NCBI RefSeq assembly: GCF_021603645.1
Contig: NZ_BQHJ01000004.1
Span: 248,001 to 312,000 of the forward strand
DNA from: Pseudomonas pseudonitroreducens
GTDB lineage: Bacteria; Pseudomonadota; Gammaproteobacteria; Pseudomonadales; Pseudomonadaceae
Reading direction: 5' to 3'
Length of the DNA stretch: 64,000 nt
The notes beneath the pieces were generated by a model, which worked only from the letters and a program-made list of their open reading frames with translations, was not told the DNA's origin and searched no databases. A program made the translations under genes and the position numbers. Of the stretch, positions 17,634-26,216 are shown piece after piece; positions within the stretch are counted from its first letter, which is position 1; each line of letters begins with the position of its first letter.

Positions 17634-18239
17634 ATGCCTATCGAACTGCTGCCGGAAACCCCCTCGCAGACCGCCGGCCCCTACGTGCACATCGGCCTGG
17701 CGCTGGCCGCCGCTGGCAATCCGGCCCGTGACCAGGAAATCTGCAGCGAGATGGCCAAGCCCGACGCGCCCGGCGAACACATCCTGCTGATCGGCCATGT
17801 GTATGACGGCAACGGCCACCTGATCCGCGATTCCTTCCTGGAGCTGTGGCAGGCGAATCACGAAGGCGTGTATGACACTGCCTACGATCTGGAAAAGCCT
17901 TTCAATGGCTTCGGACGCACGGCAACGACCTTCGATGCCGGCGAGTGGCAGGTGCAGACCATCAAGCCCGGTGTGGTGAAGAATGCCGCCGGCGTGCCCA
18001 TGGCGCCGCACATCAACATCTCGTTGTTCGCCCGTGGCATCAACCTGCATTTGCAGACGCGCCTGTACTTCGAAGACGAGGCGCAAGCGAACACCGTGGA
18101 CCCGGTGCTGAACCTGATCGAGCAGCCCGAACGTCGGCAAACCCTCATTGCAAAGCGTTGCGAGGTGGACGGGAGGCTCGCTTACCGGTTTGATATCCGC
18201 GTTCAGGGAAATGCGGAAACGGTGTTCTTTGACTTCTGA
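17634..18239 (+). CDS. pcaG: Protocatechuate 3,4-dioxygenase, alpha subunit
   Basis: 201 residues. It is the structural partner of PcaH in the (alpha-beta-Fe) complex. It has the same fold (TPSQTAGPYVHIGLAL, then DSFLELWQANHEGVYDTA, then APHINISLFARGINLHLQTR) but lacks the Tyr/His iron ligands, as expected for the alpha chain. GAGGA precedes the ATG. Its 3' end overlaps the predicted start of the following ATPase gene by 29 bases. Confidence 0.95.
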   Translation: MPIELLPETPSQTAGPYVHIGLALAAAGNPARDQEICSEMAKPDAPGEHILLIGHVYDGNGHLIRDSFLELWQANHEGVYDTAYDLEKPFNGFGRTATTFDAGEWQVQTIKPGVVKNAAGVPMAPHINISLFARGINLHLQTRLYFEDEAQANTVDPVLNLIEQPERRQTLIAKRCEVDGRLAYRFDIRVQGNAETVFFDF

Positions 18240-19308
18240 TACACGACTACATGAGACATTCGCCGAGCCGGTCGCCGACCGCGTTCGGCGGCACTTCGCG
18301 GCCGCGCTCGACGAGCGCGGCTACCGGGCGGACGAAGCCCAGGTGACGGCGGTGGATCACCTCGCCACCTGGCTCGACGACTTCCTCGCCGGCCGCCATG
18401 GCTTCCTGCGCAAGCCGGTGGCGGGCGTCTACCTGTGGGGCGGCGTCGGGCGCGGCAAGAGCTTCGTCATGGACCAGTTCTTCGCCGCCGCGCCCACGCA
18501 GGCCAAGCGCCGCGTGCACTTCCACGCCTTCCTGCAGGAATTGCAGAGCCGCATGCTGGCGATCACCGGGCAGTCTGACCCGCTGGTGCGCGTAGCCCGC
18601 GCCATCGCCGAAGAAACCAGACTGCTGTGCTTCGACGAATTCCACGTGCACGACATCGGCGATGCCATGCTCCTGGGGCGGATGCTGAAGGTGCTGGTGG
18701 ACGAAGGCGTAGGACTGGTCTGTACGTCCAACTACGAGCCGGAAAACCTCTGTCCGAATCCGCTGTATCGCGAGCGTTTCCGCCCGGCCATCGAGCTGAT
18801 CGAAAAGCGCTTCGACGTGATCTCGGTGGATGCCGGCCAGGATTACCGCGAGCACAGCACGTCGCTGGAGGAGTGGGGCAGCTTCCTCTGGCCGGCACGC
18901 GCCGATGATCTGGAGCTGATCGGCTCGCGCCTGGGGCTGGCGGCGGACGCGAAGTTCGACGAGGTCTTGAGCGTCAATCACCACCCGCTGAAGGTGCATG
19001 CCCACGACGATCACTGCGCGTGGATGGACTTCAGCGAGATGTTCGAGCGCCCGCGCTCGGCCAGCGACTACCTGTGGCTGATCGAGCATTTCCCGCGCAT
19101 GGCGGTGAGCGGCCTCGGCCCGCTGGCGGACTATCCGCCGGACGTGAGCATGCGCTTCCTCAACTTCATCGACATCGCCTACGACCGGCAGCTGAGGCTG
19201 CAATTGTTCGCCACGGTGTCGCTGGACGAACTGGCAGCGGGCGGCGCGGCGCTGGACTTTTCGCGAACGCTGAGCCGGTTGCGGCAGTTGAAGCTGGAGC
19301 CGCTTTAG
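18211..19308 (+). CDS. ZapE/AFG1-type AAA ATPase
   Basis: 365 residues if the ATG at 18211, inside pcaG, is used. Walker A (GGVGRGKSFVMDQFF) and Walker B (LLCFDEFHVHDIGDAML) are intact, as is the sensor region (GLVCTSNYEPENLCPN) typical of the AFG1/ZapE family. ZapE binds FtsZ and modulates division; AFG1 relatives promote turnover of respiratory proteins. A copy placed in a pca operon, overlapping pcaG, is probably a paralogue of the usual cell-division gene. Its role in aromatic catabolism, if any, is unknown. The start is uncertain because no clear ribosome site is seen. Confidence 0.8.
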   Translation: MRKRCSLTSDTRLHETFAEPVADRVRRHFAAALDERGYRADEAQVTAVDHLATWLDDFLAGRHGFLRKPVAGVYLWGGVGRGKSFVMDQFFAAAPTQAKRRVHFHAFLQELQSRMLAITGQSDPLVRVARAIAEETRLLCFDEFHVHDIGDAMLLGRMLKVLVDEGVGLVCTSNYEPENLCPNPLYRERFRPAIELIEKRFDVISVDAGQDYREHSTSLEEWGSFLWPARADDLELIGSRLGLAADAKFDEVLSVNHHPLKVHAHDDHCAWMDFSEMFERPRSASDYLWLIEHFPRMAVSGLGPLADYPPDVSMRFLNFIDIAYDRQLRLQLFATVSLDELAAGGAALDFSRTLSRLRQLKLEPL

Positions 19309-19331
19309 GCCTTTGTGCGGCTGTTTATTTT

Positions 19332-19467
19332 GGTTCGCGAGCAAGCTCGCTCCTACGAAGATCGCTCCGATCCCACCTGTAGGAGCGAGCTTGCTCGCGA
19401 ATCCGTGTTGGCACCGAAGCGCCGGCCTCTGGACGGCGGATAACGCTGGCGCGTTATGCGCCCTACG
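19332..19467. repeat. REP pair plus half palindrome
   Basis: Two opposed REPs (19332-19402) followed by a half copy of the GGCGGATAACGCTGGCGCGT palindrome (19428-19467), between the ATPase gene and pcaR. Confidence 0.8.
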
Positions 19468-19495
19468 CTGGTGGCGCGGGGTGGCGATAAGCTCT

Positions 19496-19551
19496 GTTCG
19501 ATAATCGGCCGTCCGTGTTGCGATAATCGCCCGCGGGTGTCGATAATCGCC
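19496..19551 (+). promoter_or_regulatory. Three PcaR-type operators before pcaR
   Basis: CGATAATCG occurs at 19499-19507, 19521-19529 and 19541-19549. The first lies in GTTCGATAATCGGCC, nearly the published PcaR site GTTCGATAATCGCAC. Spacing of 22 and 20 bp places all three on about the same face of the helix. The last copy ends about 30 bp before the pcaR start, consistent with autoregulation. Confidence 0.75.
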
Positions 19552-19578
19552 CGGCATTCGCCTGCCAGGACAACAACA

Positions 19579-20421
19579 ATGACCGACGCCCCCCGTGCCA
19601 GCCTGCCGCCTCTTGCGCCGCCGATCATCGCTTCGCCCGCCAAGCGCATCGAGGCCTTCACCGGCGACCCGAACTTCATGACCTCGCTGGCCCGCGGCCT
19701 GGCGGTGATCCATGCGTTCCAGGAGCGCAAGCGCCACCTGACCATCGCGCAGATCAGCCACCGCACCGAGATCCCCCGCGCGGCCGTGCGCCGCTGCCTG
19801 CACACGCTGATGAAGCTGGGCTACGTCACCTCCGACGGTCGTACCTACTCGTTGTTGCCCAAGGTGCTGACGCTCGGCCACGCCTACCTGTCGTCGACGC
19901 CGCTGGCAGTCACCGCGCAGCCGATCCTCGACCGCCTCAGTGAGCAACTCCACGAGGCCTGCTCGATGGCCACGCTGGAGGGCGACGAGATTCTTTATAT
20001 CGCCCGTTCGGCCACGCCGCAGCGCCTGATCTCGGTGGACCTCAGCGTCGGCAGCCGGCTGCCGGCCTACTGCACGTCCATGGGCCGCATCCTGCTTGCC
20101 GGGCTGAATGACGAAGCACTGGAAGACTACCTGGCCCACGCCGACCTGCAGGTGAAGACCAGCCGCACCGTGCACACCCCGGAGATGCTCCGCGCGAGCA
20201 TCGCCGAGATCCGCCAGCAGGGCTGGGTGATCATCGACCAGGAACTGGAAGTCGGCCTGCGCTCCATTGCCGTGCCGCTGAAGGACTCCGCCGGCCAGGT
20301 GCTGGCCGCGCTGAACGTCGGCACCCACGCCGGCCGGGTGTCGCGCCAGGAGCTGGAAACGCGCTTCCTGCCAGTGTTGCTGGAAGCCAGCCGCGAGCTG
20401 GGCACGCGGCTGTTCCATTGA
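19579..20421 (+). CDS. pcaR: IclR-family regulator of the pca regulon
   Basis: 280 residues from the ATG at 19579 (MTDAPRASLPP); the longer upstream frame runs through the operator repeats. An N-terminal winged helix (LTIAQISHRTEIPRAAVRRC) is followed by the IclR ligand domain (LIARSATPQRLISVDLSVGS-like stretch, CTSMGRILLAGL, GWVIIDQELEVGLRSIAVPL), closest to PcaR/PcaU. It activates pca genes in response to beta-ketoadipate. Matching operators lie before pcaR itself, pcaK and pcaI in this window. It is followed by pcaK in the same direction. Confidence 0.9.
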   Translation: MTDAPRASLPPLAPPIIASPAKRIEAFTGDPNFMTSLARGLAVIHAFQERKRHLTIAQISHRTEIPRAAVRRCLHTLMKLGYVTSDGRTYSLLPKVLTLGHAYLSSTPLAVTAQPILDRLSEQLHEACSMATLEGDEILYIARSATPQRLISVDLSVGSRLPAYCTSMGRILLAGLNDEALEDYLAHADLQVKTSRTVHTPEMLRASIAEIRQQGWVIIDQELEVGLRSIAVPLKDSAGQVLAALNVGTHAGRVSRQELETRFLPVLLEASRELGTRLFH

Positions 20422-20472
20422 TTGCCTTGCGCGGCCCGTCTTGCGGTAATCCCGTTCGCTAACCGCCCACAG

Positions 20473-20488
20473 TGGCGATTATCGAATT
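20473..20488 (-). promoter_or_regulatory. PcaR-type operator before pcaK
   Basis: On the minus strand it reads ATTCGATAATCGCCA, one short step from the PcaR consensus. It lies in the 277-bp gap between pcaR and pcaK, about 210 bp before the pcaK start; apart from this site nothing else is recognised there. Confidence 0.6.
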
Positions 20489-20698
20489 GATCGGCTGAAC
20501 GTCTCTTCGTACTGTTGCTCGACCCGTTCAGCCGGACGGGCAATAACAACAATGAGCGTCAGCCATGGCCCCTGTGTGCCTGCCCCATCCGCCGGTCCGT
20601 GCGTCCACCGGCTCGCGCCTCATTCCTGTCCAGCTTGCGGGAGTGCAGGGCGATCCAGCCGGCCTTCCCGCGACGACGCCTTCGCAGGAAGTCTTCGC

Positions 20699-22048
20699 AT
20701 GACCAGTTCCGCCCACGTGCCCGCTGCCGGCACCCTCGACGTCCAGTCTTTCATCAATGCCCAGCCGCTGTCGCTGTACCAGTGCCGTATCGTCCTGCTG
20801 TGCTTCCTCATCGTCTTCCTCGACGGCCTGGATACCGCCGCCATGGGCTTTATCGCCCCGGCGCTGACCCAGGACTGGGGTATCGACCGCGCCAGCCTCG
20901 GCCCGGTGATGAGCGCCGCGCTGATCGGCATGGTCTTCGGCGCCCTGGGCTCCGGCCCGCTGGCTGACCGCTTCGGGCGCAAGGGTGTGCTGGTGGTGGC
21001 GGTATTCCTGTTTGGCCTGTTCAGTCTGCTCTCGGCCTACAGCAGCAACCTCGACCAGCTGATGGCGCTGCGTCTGCTGACCGGCATCGGTCTGGGCGCG
21101 GCAATGCCCAACGCCACCACGCTGCTCTCGGAGTACACCCCCGAGCGCCTCAAGTCGCTGCTGGTGACCAGCATGTTCTGCGGTTTCAACCTCGGCATGG
21201 CGGCGGGCGGGTTCGTCTCTGCCAAGCTGATCCCGGCGTATGGCTGGCACAGCCTGCTGTTGCTCGGCGGCGTACTGCCGCTGCTGCTGGCGGTGGTGCT
21301 GCTGGTATGGCTACCGGAGTCCGCGCGTTTCCTGGTGGTGCGCAATCGCGGGGCGGACAGAGTCAAGCGAGTACTGGCGCCGATTGCTCCGGCCGAAGTG
21401 GTCACGGCTCGCGAGTTCAGCGTGCCGGAACAGAAGACGGTGCAGAGCCGCAACGTGTTCAAGGTGATCTTTTCCGGCAGCTACAGCGCGGGAACCCTGC
21501 TGTTGTGGCTGACCTACTTCATGGGCCTGGTGATCGTCTACCTGCTCACCAGCTGGCTGCCGACGCTGATGCGTGACGCCGGCGCGAGCATGGAGCAGGC
21601 CGCCTTCATCGGCGCGCTGTTCCAGCTCGGCGGGGTGCTCAGTTCGGTGGCGGTGGGCTGGGCGATGGACCGCTTCAACCCGCACAAGGTCATCGGCATC
21701 TTCTACTGCCTGGCAGGTGTGTTCGCCTACTTCGTCGGGCAGAGCCTGGGCACCGTCACGTTGCTGGCGACCCTGGTGCTGGCTGCCGGTATGTGCGTGA
21801 ACGGCGCGCAGTCGGCCATGCCGTCTCTCGCCGCGCGCTTCTACCCGACCCAGGGACGCGCCACCGGGGTGTCCTGGATGCTTGGCATCGGCCGCTTCGG
21901 CGCCATTCTCGGCGCCTGGATCGGCGCAACCCTGCTGGGCCTGGGCTGGAACTTCGAGCAGGTACTGACTGCGCTGATGCTGCCGGCTGCGATTGCCACC
22001 GCGGCGGTGCTGATCAAGGGGCTGGTGAGCCACGCCGACGCTACCTGA
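20699..22048 (+). CDS. pcaK: 4-Hydroxybenzoate/protocatechuate MFS transporter
   Basis: 449 residues from the ATG at 20699 (AGGAAG 7 bases upstream). It is a 12-span major facilitator of the aromatic acid:H+ symporter family. Evidence is the first-helix motif DGLDTAAMGFIAPAL, the loop 2-3 motif GPLADRFGRKGVL, and GIGLGAAMPNATTLLSEY. PcaK imports 4-hydroxybenzoate and protocatechuate and contributes to chemotaxis toward them. Transcribed with or just after pcaR; convergent with catR, only 3 bases separating the stop codons. Confidence 0.9.
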   Translation: MTSSAHVPAAGTLDVQSFINAQPLSLYQCRIVLLCFLIVFLDGLDTAAMGFIAPALTQDWGIDRASLGPVMSAALIGMVFGALGSGPLADRFGRKGVLVVAVFLFGLFSLLSAYSSNLDQLMALRLLTGIGLGAAMPNATTLLSEYTPERLKSLLVTSMFCGFNLGMAAGGFVSAKLIPAYGWHSLLLLGGVLPLLLAVVLLVWLPESARFLVVRNRGADRVKRVLAPIAPAEVVTAREFSVPEQKTVQSRNVFKVIFSGSYSAGTLLLWLTYFMGLVIVYLLTSWLPTLMRDAGASMEQAAFIGALFQLGGVLSSVAVGWAMDRFNPHKVIGIFYCLAGVFAYFVGQSLGTVTLLATLVLAAGMCVNGAQSAMPSLAARFYPTQGRATGVSWMLGIGRFGAILGAWIGATLLGLGWNFEQVLTALMLPAAIATAAVLIKGLVSHADAT

Positions 22049-22051
22049 TCC

Positions 22052-22924
22052 TCACGGCAGCGGCGCGCCGATCAGTTGCAGGCAGCGCTGCAACGGCGCG
22101 CTGACATCGCCGCGGCGCAGGCTGAGGATGATCGGCGAGACTGCCTCGGCATCGGTCAGCGTGGCGTAGCCGATATCGGCGCGGTGCTGTTGCTGCACCG
22201 ACGCCGGCACCAGCGCCACGCCAAGGCCAGCGGCGACCAGGCCGATGGCGGTCTGCAATTCGTTGGTCCACTGCGCCACGCGCACGCTCAGGCCATGGTT
22301 GGCGAATAGCGCCAGCACATGGTCGGCGTAGCTGGGACGTGGGTTGGCGGGGTAGAGCACGAAGTCCTCGCCGGCCAGCTGCTCCAGGCTCACTGGGTGA
22401 CCCAACAGACGGTGCCCGGCGGGCAGCACGGCGACTATCTGCTCCTCACGCAGGACGATCTGGCTGATCGCCGGGTCGTCGATGCGGATGCGCCCGAAGC
22501 CGATGTCGATGCGCCCGCTTTTCAATGCCTCGACCTGCTGCACCGTGGTCATTTCCTGCAGCCCCAATTCCAGCCCGGCGTCGCCGCGCAACTCGCGGAT
22601 CAACTCGGGCAGGCCGTCGTACAGCGTCGACGGGGCGAAGCCGATGCCGAACCACTGGCGCTCGCCACGACCGATGCGCCGGGTGCTCTCACAGATGCTT
22701 TCCAGCTGCGCCAGCAGGGTGCCGGTCTGCTCGTGGAAGTAGCGCCCGGCGTCGGTCAGGCGCAGCGGCCGACCGCGTTCCAGCAAGGGCACGCCGAGCA
22801 GCTCCTCGAGCTGCTGGATCTGCCGGCTCAGCGGCGGCTGGGCGATGTGCAGGCGCTCGGCGGCGCGGGTGAAGTTGAGGGTGCCGGCCACTTCGCGGAA
22901 GTAGCGCAGGTGTCGCAGCTCCAT
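22052..22924 (-). CDS. catR: LysR-type activator of catechol genes
   Basis: 290 residues. N-terminal helix-turn-helix (NFTRAAERLHIAQPPLSRQI) and a LysR effector domain very similar to CatR/BenM/ClcR proteins (FIGFAPSTLYDGLPELIREL-like stretch; VLYPANPRPSYADHVL). It responds to cis,cis-muconate and activates catBCA. It is divergent from catB across a 148-bp region containing a dyad ATACC-N5-GGTAT immediately before its own ATG, as known for autoregulated catR genes. Confidence 0.9.
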   Translation of the reverse strand: MELRHLRYFREVAGTLNFTRAAERLHIAQPPLSRQIQQLEELLGVPLLERGRPLRLTDAGRYFHEQTGTLLAQLESICESTRRIGRGERQWFGIGFAPSTLYDGLPELIRELRGDAGLELGLQEMTTVQQVEALKSGRIDIGFGRIRIDDPAISQIVLREEQIVAVLPAGHRLLGHPVSLEQLAGEDFVLYPANPRPSYADHVLALFANHGLSVRVAQWTNELQTAIGLVAAGLGVALVPASVQQQHRADIGYATLTDAEAVSPIILSLRRGDVSAPLQRCLQLIGAPLP

Positions 22925-22925
22925 G

Positions 22926-23022
22926 ATACCTCCAGGGTATGCAACAAGACGGCATCGATATTGGACTGGCTACAGGCCCCGGCGCAATCCTTCGTCAATC
23001 GCGAAAAGACCTTCCGGGTATC
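22926..23022 (+). promoter_or_regulatory. catR-catB control region with CatR sites
   Basis: A perfect dyad ATACC-TCCAG-GGTAT at 22926-22940 abuts the catR start codon. A related half-conserved copy, GACCTTCCGGGTATC, lies at 23008-23022, 50 bp before catB. Centres are 82 bp apart. Divergent promoters are expected here, but no canonical -35/-10 pair could be assigned with confidence. Confidence 0.6.
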
Positions 23023-23072
23023 GCTAATTGACTGCCCGGCCACCCCAGAAATCCAACACCGGAACGCCGTCC

Positions 23073-24194
23073 ATGAGTAGCCCTGTCATCGATCGCATCG
23101 AGTCGATCATCGTCGACCTGCCGACCATCCGCCCGCACAAGCTGGCCATGCACACCATGCAGCGGCAGACGCTGGTGATCATCCGCCTGCGCTGCTCCGA
23201 CGGCGTCGAGGGCATCGGCGAAGCCACCACCATCGGCGGCCTGGCCTATGGCAACGAGAGCCCGGAAAGCATCAAGGCCAACATCGATGCGCACTTCGCG
23301 CCGCTGCTGCATGGGCAGGACGCGAGCAACATCAACGCCTGCATGCAGCGCCTGGACAAGTCGATCAAGGGCAACACCTTCGCCCGCTCCGGCATCGAGA
23401 GCGCGCTGCTGGACGCCCAGGGCAAGCGTCTCGGGCTGCCGGTCAGCGAGCTGCTCGGCGGCCGCGTGCGCGACAGCCTGGAAGTGGCCTGGACCCTGGC
23501 CTCCGGCGACACCGCCCGCGACATCGCCGAAGCCGAACAGATGCTGGAGATCCGCCGTCACCGCATCTTCAAGCTGAAGATCGGCGCCAACCCGCTGGAG
23601 CAGGACCTCAAGCATGTGGTGGCGATCAAGCAGGCCCTGGGCAAGCGCGCCAGCGTGCGCGTCGACGTCAACCAGGGCTGGGATGAATCCCAGGCCATCC
23701 GCGGCTGCCAGGTGCTCGGCGAGAACGGCATCGACCTTATCGAACAGCCCATCTCGCGTATCAATCGCAGCGGCCAGGTGCGCCTGAACCAGCGCAGCCC
23801 GGCGCCGATCATGGCCGACGAATCCATCGAGAGCGTGGCCGACGCCTTCAGCCTCGCCGCCGACGGCGCAGCCAGCATCTTCGCCCTGAAGATCGCCAAG
23901 AACGGCGGCCCGCGCGCCGTGTTGCGCACTGCGCAGATCGCCGAAGCGGCCGGCATCGCCCTGTATGGCGGGACCATGCTCGAAGGCGCGGTCGGCACCC
24001 TGGCCTCGGCCCACGCCTTCATCACCCTGGAAAAACTCACCTGGGCTACCGAGCTGTTCGGACCGTTGCTGCTCACCGAAGAGATCGTCACCGAGCCGCC
24101 GGTGTATCGCGACTTCCAGCTGCACGTGCCGCGCACGCCCGGCCTGGGCCTGACCCTGGACGAAGAGCGCCTGGCGCGCTTCCGCCGTACCTGA
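23073..24194 (+). CDS. catB: Muconate cycloisomerase
   Basis: 373 residues from the ATG at 23073; a TTG frame extends to 23028. Member of the enolase superfamily; it turns cis,cis-muconate into muconolactone. The catalytic KxK (IFKLKIGANP), the metal ligands VRVDVNQGWD, LIEQPISR and IMADESIES, and the second lysine in FALKIAKNGGP are all visible. First gene of catBCA, followed by catC 31 bases later. Confidence 0.95.
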   Translation: MSSPVIDRIESIIVDLPTIRPHKLAMHTMQRQTLVIIRLRCSDGVEGIGEATTIGGLAYGNESPESIKANIDAHFAPLLHGQDASNINACMQRLDKSIKGNTFARSGIESALLDAQGKRLGLPVSELLGGRVRDSLEVAWTLASGDTARDIAEAEQMLEIRRHRIFKLKIGANPLEQDLKHVVAIKQALGKRASVRVDVNQGWDESQAIRGCQVLGENGIDLIEQPISRINRSGQVRLNQRSPAPIMADESIESVADAFSLAADGAASIFALKIAKNGGPRAVLRTAQIAEAAGIALYGGTMLEGAVGTLASAHAFITLEKLTWATELFGPLLLTEEIVTEPPVYRDFQLHVPRTPGLGLTLDEERLARFRRT

Positions 24195-24225
24195 TTTTTT
24201 CGATTGAGAGAGAGGAGAAAAGCCG

Positions 24226-24516
24226 ATGCTGTTCCACGTGAAGATGACCGTGAAATTGCCGGTCGACATGGACCCGGCCAAGGCCGCCCAGCTCAAGGCC
24301 GACGAAAAGGAACTGGCCCAGCGCCTGCAGCGTGAGGGCAAGTGGCGCCACCTGTGGCGCATCGCCGGGCACTACGCCAACTACAGCGTGTTCGACCTCG
24401 CCAGCGTCGAGGAACTGCACGACACCCTGATGCAGTTGCCGCTGTTCCCCTACATGGACATCGAGGTCGACGGGCTCTGCCGCCATCCGTCCTCGATCCA
24501 TTCCGACGACCGCTGA
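24226..24516 (+). CDS. catC: Muconolactone delta-isomerase
   Basis: 96 residues, the standard length. It moves the double bond of muconolactone to give beta-ketoadipate enol-lactone, the point where the catechol and protocatechuate branches meet (next enzyme PcaD). The sequence MLFHVKMTVKLPVDMDP and LWRIAGHYANYSVFDLAS is diagnostic. Preceded by a strong GAGAGGAGAA ribosome site. Confidence 0.95.
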   Translation: MLFHVKMTVKLPVDMDPAKAAQLKADEKELAQRLQREGKWRHLWRIAGHYANYSVFDLASVEELHDTLMQLPLFPYMDIEVDGLCRHPSSIHSDDR

Positions 24517-24563
24517 TTTCCGTTCCGTACGACTCAACAAGAACAAGATTTGAGGATCGCACC

Positions 24564-25496
24564 ATGACCGTGAAGATTTCCCAGACTGCCGATATCCAGA
24601 GCTTCTTCGAAGAGGCCAGCGGCGCCCTGAACGATGCCGGCAACCCGCGGGTGAAGAGCCTGGTCCTGCGCATCCTGCAGGACACGGCCAGGCTTATCGA
24701 GGACATGCACGTCACCCCGGACGAGTTCTGGAAAGCCGTGGACTACCTCAACCGCCTCGGCGCTCGCCAGGAGGCGGGTCTGGTGGTCGCCGGCCTGGGC
24801 ATCGAGCACTACCTCGACCTGCTGCTGGACGCCCAGGACGCTGCCGTCGGCATCGAGGGCGGCACCCCGCGCACCATCGAAGGCCCGCTGTACGTGGCCG
24901 GTGCGCCGCTGTCCGAAGGCGAGGCGCGCATGGATGACGGAAAAGACGCCGGCACCGTGATGTTCCTCTCCGGCCGCGTGTTCGACCTCGACGGCAAGCC
25001 GCTGGCCGGCGCCGTGGTCGACCTCTGGCACGCCAACACCAAGGGCACTTATTCGTACTTCGACAGCACCCAGTCCGAGTACAACCTGCGCCGGCGCATC
25101 GTCACCGACGCCGAAGGCCGCTACCAGGCCCGCAGCATCGTGCCCAGCGGCTACGGCTGCCCGCCGGACGGCCCGACCCAGGAGCTGCTGAACCAGCTCG
25201 GCCGTCACGGCCAGCGCCCGGCGCACATCCACTTCTTCATCTCCGCGCCGGGGCATCGCCACCTGACCACCCAGATCAACCTGGCCGGCGACCAGTACCT
25301 GTGGGACGACTTCGCCTACGCCACCCGTGACGGGCTGATCGGCGAGGTGCGTTTCGTCGAGGACGCAGCCGCCGCCCAGGCGCGCGGCGTGGAAGGGCGC
25401 TTCGCCGAGATCGAGTTCGATTTCCAGCTGCAGCAGGCGGTTTCCGCCGGCGCCGAAGACCGCAGCAACCGCCCTCGCGCCTTGCAGCAAGCCTGA
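24564..25496 (+). CDS. catA: Catechol 1,2-dioxygenase
   Basis: 310 residues from the ATG at 24564. It cleaves catechol between the hydroxyl groups using iron(III). Iron ligands Tyr163 (TKGTYSYFD), Tyr197 (VPSGYGCPP), His221 and His223 (QRPAHIHFF) are present with the usual spacing. The N-terminal ~100 residues are the helical dimer/linker domain. Last gene of catBCA. No benABCD genes are in the window, so the catechol source is encoded elsewhere or comes from other substrates. Confidence 0.95.
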   Translation: MTVKISQTADIQSFFEEASGALNDAGNPRVKSLVLRILQDTARLIEDMHVTPDEFWKAVDYLNRLGARQEAGLVVAGLGIEHYLDLLLDAQDAAVGIEGGTPRTIEGPLYVAGAPLSEGEARMDDGKDAGTVMFLSGRVFDLDGKPLAGAVVDLWHANTKGTYSYFDSTQSEYNLRRRIVTDAEGRYQARSIVPSGYGCPPDGPTQELLNQLGRHGQRPAHIHFFISAPGHRHLTTQINLAGDQYLWDDFAYATRDGLIGEVRFVEDAAAAQARGVEGRFAEIEFDFQLQQAVSAGAEDRSNRPRALQQA

Positions 25497-25531
25497 TTCT
25501 CCAACTGCTCTGACCCTGCCGATGACCTCGC

Positions 25532-26040
25532 CGTAGGATGGCGCGGAGCGAAGCGATACCCATCAATCCGTGCACCGGCAGCATGGGTATCGCTGCGCTC
25601 CACCCATCCTACCCAGCTCGCTGCTCATCTCGGTGTGGCCGGGGAGCGATCGCGTCCGCTCCTACGCCCCGGGATCTTTCTCGCCAGGCGTGTAGGAGCG
25701 GACTTCGTCCGCGATGGCTTTCCATTCATGCCGAAGCATCAGAGGCGTGCGGTTCTCGAGCAAGGACTGGGCGTCCCCCTCGGTCCCGCAAGGGAATCCT
25801 GCGATTGCCGGCAGAGTCCGGCCTTGCCGGTAACCCCGCCGTAGGATGGCGTGGGGCGAAGCGATACCCATCAATCCGTGCACCGGCAGCATGGGTATCG
25901 CTGCGCTCCACCCATCCTACCCAGCTCGCTGCTGACCTTGGTGTGGCCGGGGAGCAATCGCGGACGGAGTCCGCTCCTACGCCCCCGGAGCCTTTCTCGC
26001 CAGGAGCGTAGGAGCGGACTTCGTCCGCGATCGTTTCGTC
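25532..26040. repeat. Tandem duplication of a REP cluster, period 308 bp
   Basis: CGTAGGATGGCG begins at 25532 and again at 25840. Both copies continue with the same hairpin (CGAAGCGATACCCATCAATC ... CTCCACCCATCCTACCCAGC) and a GTAGGAGCGGACTTCGTCCG REP. The interval 25497-26116 holds no gene; the ORFs seen are repeat translations. Confidence 0.88.
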
Positions 26041-26117
26041 GCTGCACCTGCCTTCGAGTGGGCACACGAACGTTGACGGCCGAGCGATATGACGTCCGTT
26101 AGCCCCCTAAGAGAAGT

Positions 26118-26148
26118 GTTCGATATTCGCACCAATAGTCGATTATCG
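26118..26148 (+). promoter_or_regulatory. PcaR operators before pcaI
   Basis: GTTCGATATTCGCAC at 26118-26132 differs in one base from the published PcaR site. A second, inverted-type CGATTATCG lies at 26140-26148, 19 bp further on. The pair sits 70-100 bp before the pcaI ATG. Confidence 0.8.
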
Positions 26149-26216
26149 CATTGTTTGACCATTCCCCCGGCGGTACCTTTTTCCCACCCGCACCACCCCC
26201 TACAACGAGACCGACC

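Noticed and set aside
18247-20418. 723-codon minus-strand ORF spanning two genes and REPs
   Set aside because: Antisense to the ATPase gene and pcaR and includes translated repeats.
20552-20698. Upstream extension of pcaK (49 residues)
   Set aside because: Hydrophilic, Pro/Ser/Arg-rich, and a good ribosome site precedes the ATG at 20699.
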